6,110 nt of DNA from Candidatus Nealsoniibacteriota bacterium (GTDB lineage: Bacteria > Patescibacteriota > Minisyncoccia > Minisyncoccales > CSSED10-335): contig PWOE01000046.1 of NCBI GenBank assembly GCA_003557585.1, positions 1 through 6,110 of the forward strand. The letters run 5' to 3'. The notes under the pieces were generated by a model. That model saw only the letters and a list, made by a program, of their open reading frames with translations, did no database searches and was not told the origin of the DNA. Of the stretch, positions 4,914-6,110 are shown piece after piece. Position 1 is the first letter of the stretch, and every line of letters begins with the position of its first letter. Position numbers and translations under genes: made by a program.

Positions 4914-5825
4914 AAAGTAAACAATGTTTTAGAACTTATAGGTAATACACCGCACGTTAAAATAAACCGTTTGTATCCTTCTGATTACCAAGTATGGATG
5001 AAGCTGGAAAAAAGCAATCCTGCCGGCAGTATCAAAGACCGTATTGCTCTTTCAATGATTGAAGCAGCTGAAAAAAGTGAAGATCTTAAACCCGGTGGCA
5101 TTATCATTGAACCCACATCGGGTAACACCGGAATTGGTGTTGCCATGGTGGCGGCAGTAAAAGGGTATAAAGTCATCTTGGTTATGCCCGAAAGCATGTC
5201 TTTGGAAAGACGGCGTATCATGAAGCTTTTCGGTGCAGAATTCGTTCTTACACCCCGTGAAAAAGGTATGAAGGGTGCCATAGAAGAAGCTACCCGGTTG
5301 ATAAAGGAAACCCCTGATTCCTGGATGCCCCGACAGTTTGAAAACCCTGCCAACCCTGAAATACATCGCACAAAAACATCAATGGAAATTCTGCAAGATT
5401 TCCCTGATGGACTTGACTATTTGATTACAGGAGTGGGAACAGGTGGCCATATTACAGGAGTTGCTCAGATTCTGAAAAAAGAATTCCCTGCGCTTAAAGT
5501 ATTTGATGTAGAACCGGCATTATCGCCTGTGATAAGTGGTGGCGAGCCCGGCCCTCACCCCTTGCAGGGTATAGGCGCAGGATTTATTCCCCAGGTACTG
5601 GATAAAACCATTCTGGATGGAGTCATTACAATTGAAAAGGAAGAAGCTTTTGAATTTGCCCGCCAGGCAGCCCTGAAGGAAGGGTTGTTTATTGGGGTTT
5701 CATCAGGTGCATCACTGGCAGCAGTGAACAAAAAACTAGCAGATATTCCGGCCGGGTCAAAAATCCTTACTTTTTGCTATGATACGGGCGAACGATATTT
5801 GTCTGTGGATGGATTATTCGAATAA
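4911..5825 (+). CDS. cysK: Cysteine synthase A (O-acetylserine sulfhydrylase), PLP-dependent
   Basis: CysK replaces the acetyl group of O-acetylserine with sulfide to make L-cysteine, using the product of CysE. The 304-residue length fits the family. The PLP lysine is K42 in AGSIKDR. Substrate loop PTSGNTGI is at 68-75 and the MPESMSLERR block at 92-101. The phosphate-binding loop is GVGTGGHITG at 174-183, with His where many family members have Thr. GVSSGAS at 262-268 supplies the serine near the PLP ring nitrogen, and DTGERYLS at 291-298 is the usual C-terminal block. PREKGMKGA at 115-123 resembles the KGMKGA stretch of CysK more than cystathionine beta-synthase, and there is no CBS extension. 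The gene lies 133 nt after cysE and probably shares its transcript. No terminator was seen after it. Confidence 0.95.
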   Translation: MKVNNVLELIGNTPHVKINRLYPSDYQVWMKLEKSNPAGSIKDRIALSMIEAAEKSEDLKPGGIIIEPTSGNTGIGVAMVAAVKGYKVILVMPESMSLERRRIMKLFGAEFVLTPREKGMKGAIEEATRLIKETPDSWMPRQFENPANPEIHRTKTSMEILQDFPDGLDYLITGVGTGGHITGVAQILKKEFPALKVFDVEPALSPVISGGEPGPHPLQGIGAGFIPQVLDKTILDGVITIEKEEAFEFARQAALKEGLFIGVSSGASLAAVNKKLADIPAGSKILTFCYDTGERYLSVDGLFE

Positions 5826-5885
5826 AGATAATTGTAAAGATTTTTTAACATCCTATTTAGCTAAACCGTGAGCTTATTGGCAGGC

Positions 5886-5912
5886 TTGTTTACCAAACAT
5901 TCCTTATCTTTA
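5886..5912 (+). promoter_or_regulatory. Weak promoter candidate before the SDR gene
   Basis: TTG at 5886-5888 (counting the T at 5886) and TATCTTTA at 5905-5912, 16 nt apart, approximate the Bacteroidota pattern TTTG / TAnnTTTG, with the last base of the -7 element wrong. A small palindrome (TGTTT-ACC-AAACA, 5887-5899) overlaps it and could be an operator. Upstream in the same gap are a perfect 10-bp palindrome TTTAGCTAAA at 5856-5865 and a 10-bp inverted repeat pair (5822-5831 with 5904-5913). All are AT-rich and could be chance. The 103-nt gap has no terminator, so the gene may instead be read from cysK. Confidence 0.25.
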
Positions 5913-5928
5913 TCAAAAAAAGCAAGCC

Positions 5929-6110
5929 ATGTTTTCAGCAGTAATTACCGGAGGTACCCAGGGAATAGGTAAAGCCATAAGTCTAAAATTGATCAGTGAA
6001 GGGGTGTTTGTTTTCATTCTTGATAATGATCAGGAAGCCATCAGAGATTTTGAGCACGAAATATCTGATGTTAAAATGTACAATACCGTTTTGTGCGATG
6101 TGGCTAACAA
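5929..6110 (+). CDS. Short-chain dehydrogenase/reductase, N-terminal part (3' end outside window)
   Basis: ATG at 5929 opens a frame that stays open to the window end, giving the first 60 residues. It begins with a beta strand (FSAVIT) and TGGTQGIG at 7-14, the classical SDR nucleotide-binding motif TGxxxGIG. A second strand ends in FILDND (D32 at its tip), where an aspartate usually means preference for NAD(H) over NADP(H). CDVAN at 56-60 corresponds to the conserved Asp that contacts the adenine. The catalytic Ser-Tyr-Lys residues lie beyond the window, so the substrate cannot be inferred. It follows cysK on the same strand after 103 nt, with an A-rich start region and no good Shine-Dalgarno site. 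Confidence 0.88.
   Translation, partial: MFSAVITGGTQGIGKAISLKLISEGVFVFILDNDQEAIRDFEHEISDVKMYNTVLCDVAN

Noticed and set aside
1..6110. CRISPR arrays, insertion sequences, tRNA or rRNA genes
   Set aside because: No regularly spaced repeats with unique spacers, transposase motifs, terminal repeats or RNA-gene sequences were seen.

Overview
The window looks like a stretch of a Bacteroidota chromosome, most likely Bacteroidales or a close relative. The grounds are an AT-rich sequence with A-rich start regions instead of clear Shine-Dalgarno sites, a promoter element of the Bacteroidota -7 type (TAnnTTTG) ahead of tnaA, and protein sequences that read like members of that phylum (TnaA, the long CysE, CysK). 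No database search was possible; all assignments come from motifs read by eye.

Layout. 1-702 (+): C-terminal part of a class III adenylate cyclase. 726-1768 (-): a two-gene unit, free methionine-R-sulfoxide reductase followed 2 nt later by an MntP-fold membrane protein that has lost the acidic metal-site residues of MntP. 1769-1997: gap with two inverted repeats and a possible 29-codon ORF on the + strand. 1998-3374 (-): tryptophanase, tnaA. 3375-3943: a 569-nt divergent control region. 3944-4777 (+): serine O-acetyltransferase, cysE. 4858-4913: an 8-bp-period tandem repeat ending on the next start codon. 4911-5825 (+): O-acetylserine sulfhydrylase, cysK. 5929-6110 (+): start of a short-chain dehydrogenase, cut by the window end.

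The main discovery candidate is in the divergent region just upstream of cysE. A 23-codon ORF (3754-3825) contains three consecutive Cys codons and a fourth five codons later. It is followed by RNA segments that can form a protector hairpin, a long antiterminator, and a mutually exclusive intrinsic terminator (perfect 9-bp stem, GAAA loop, nine T). This is the layout of a ribosome-mediated transcription attenuator, here apparently sensing charged tRNA-Cys and controlling cysE and perhaps cysK.

How the genes fit together. CysE makes O-acetylserine and CysK converts it with sulfide to cysteine. The C-terminal isoleucine of CysE suggests the two form the classical cysteine synthase complex. Divergent TnaA degrades tryptophan and, in characterised homologues, can also degrade cysteine to pyruvate, ammonia and sulfide. 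With methionine-sulfoxide reductase nearby, the centre of the window has a sulfur amino acid theme; the flanking cyclase and dehydrogenase have no evident link.
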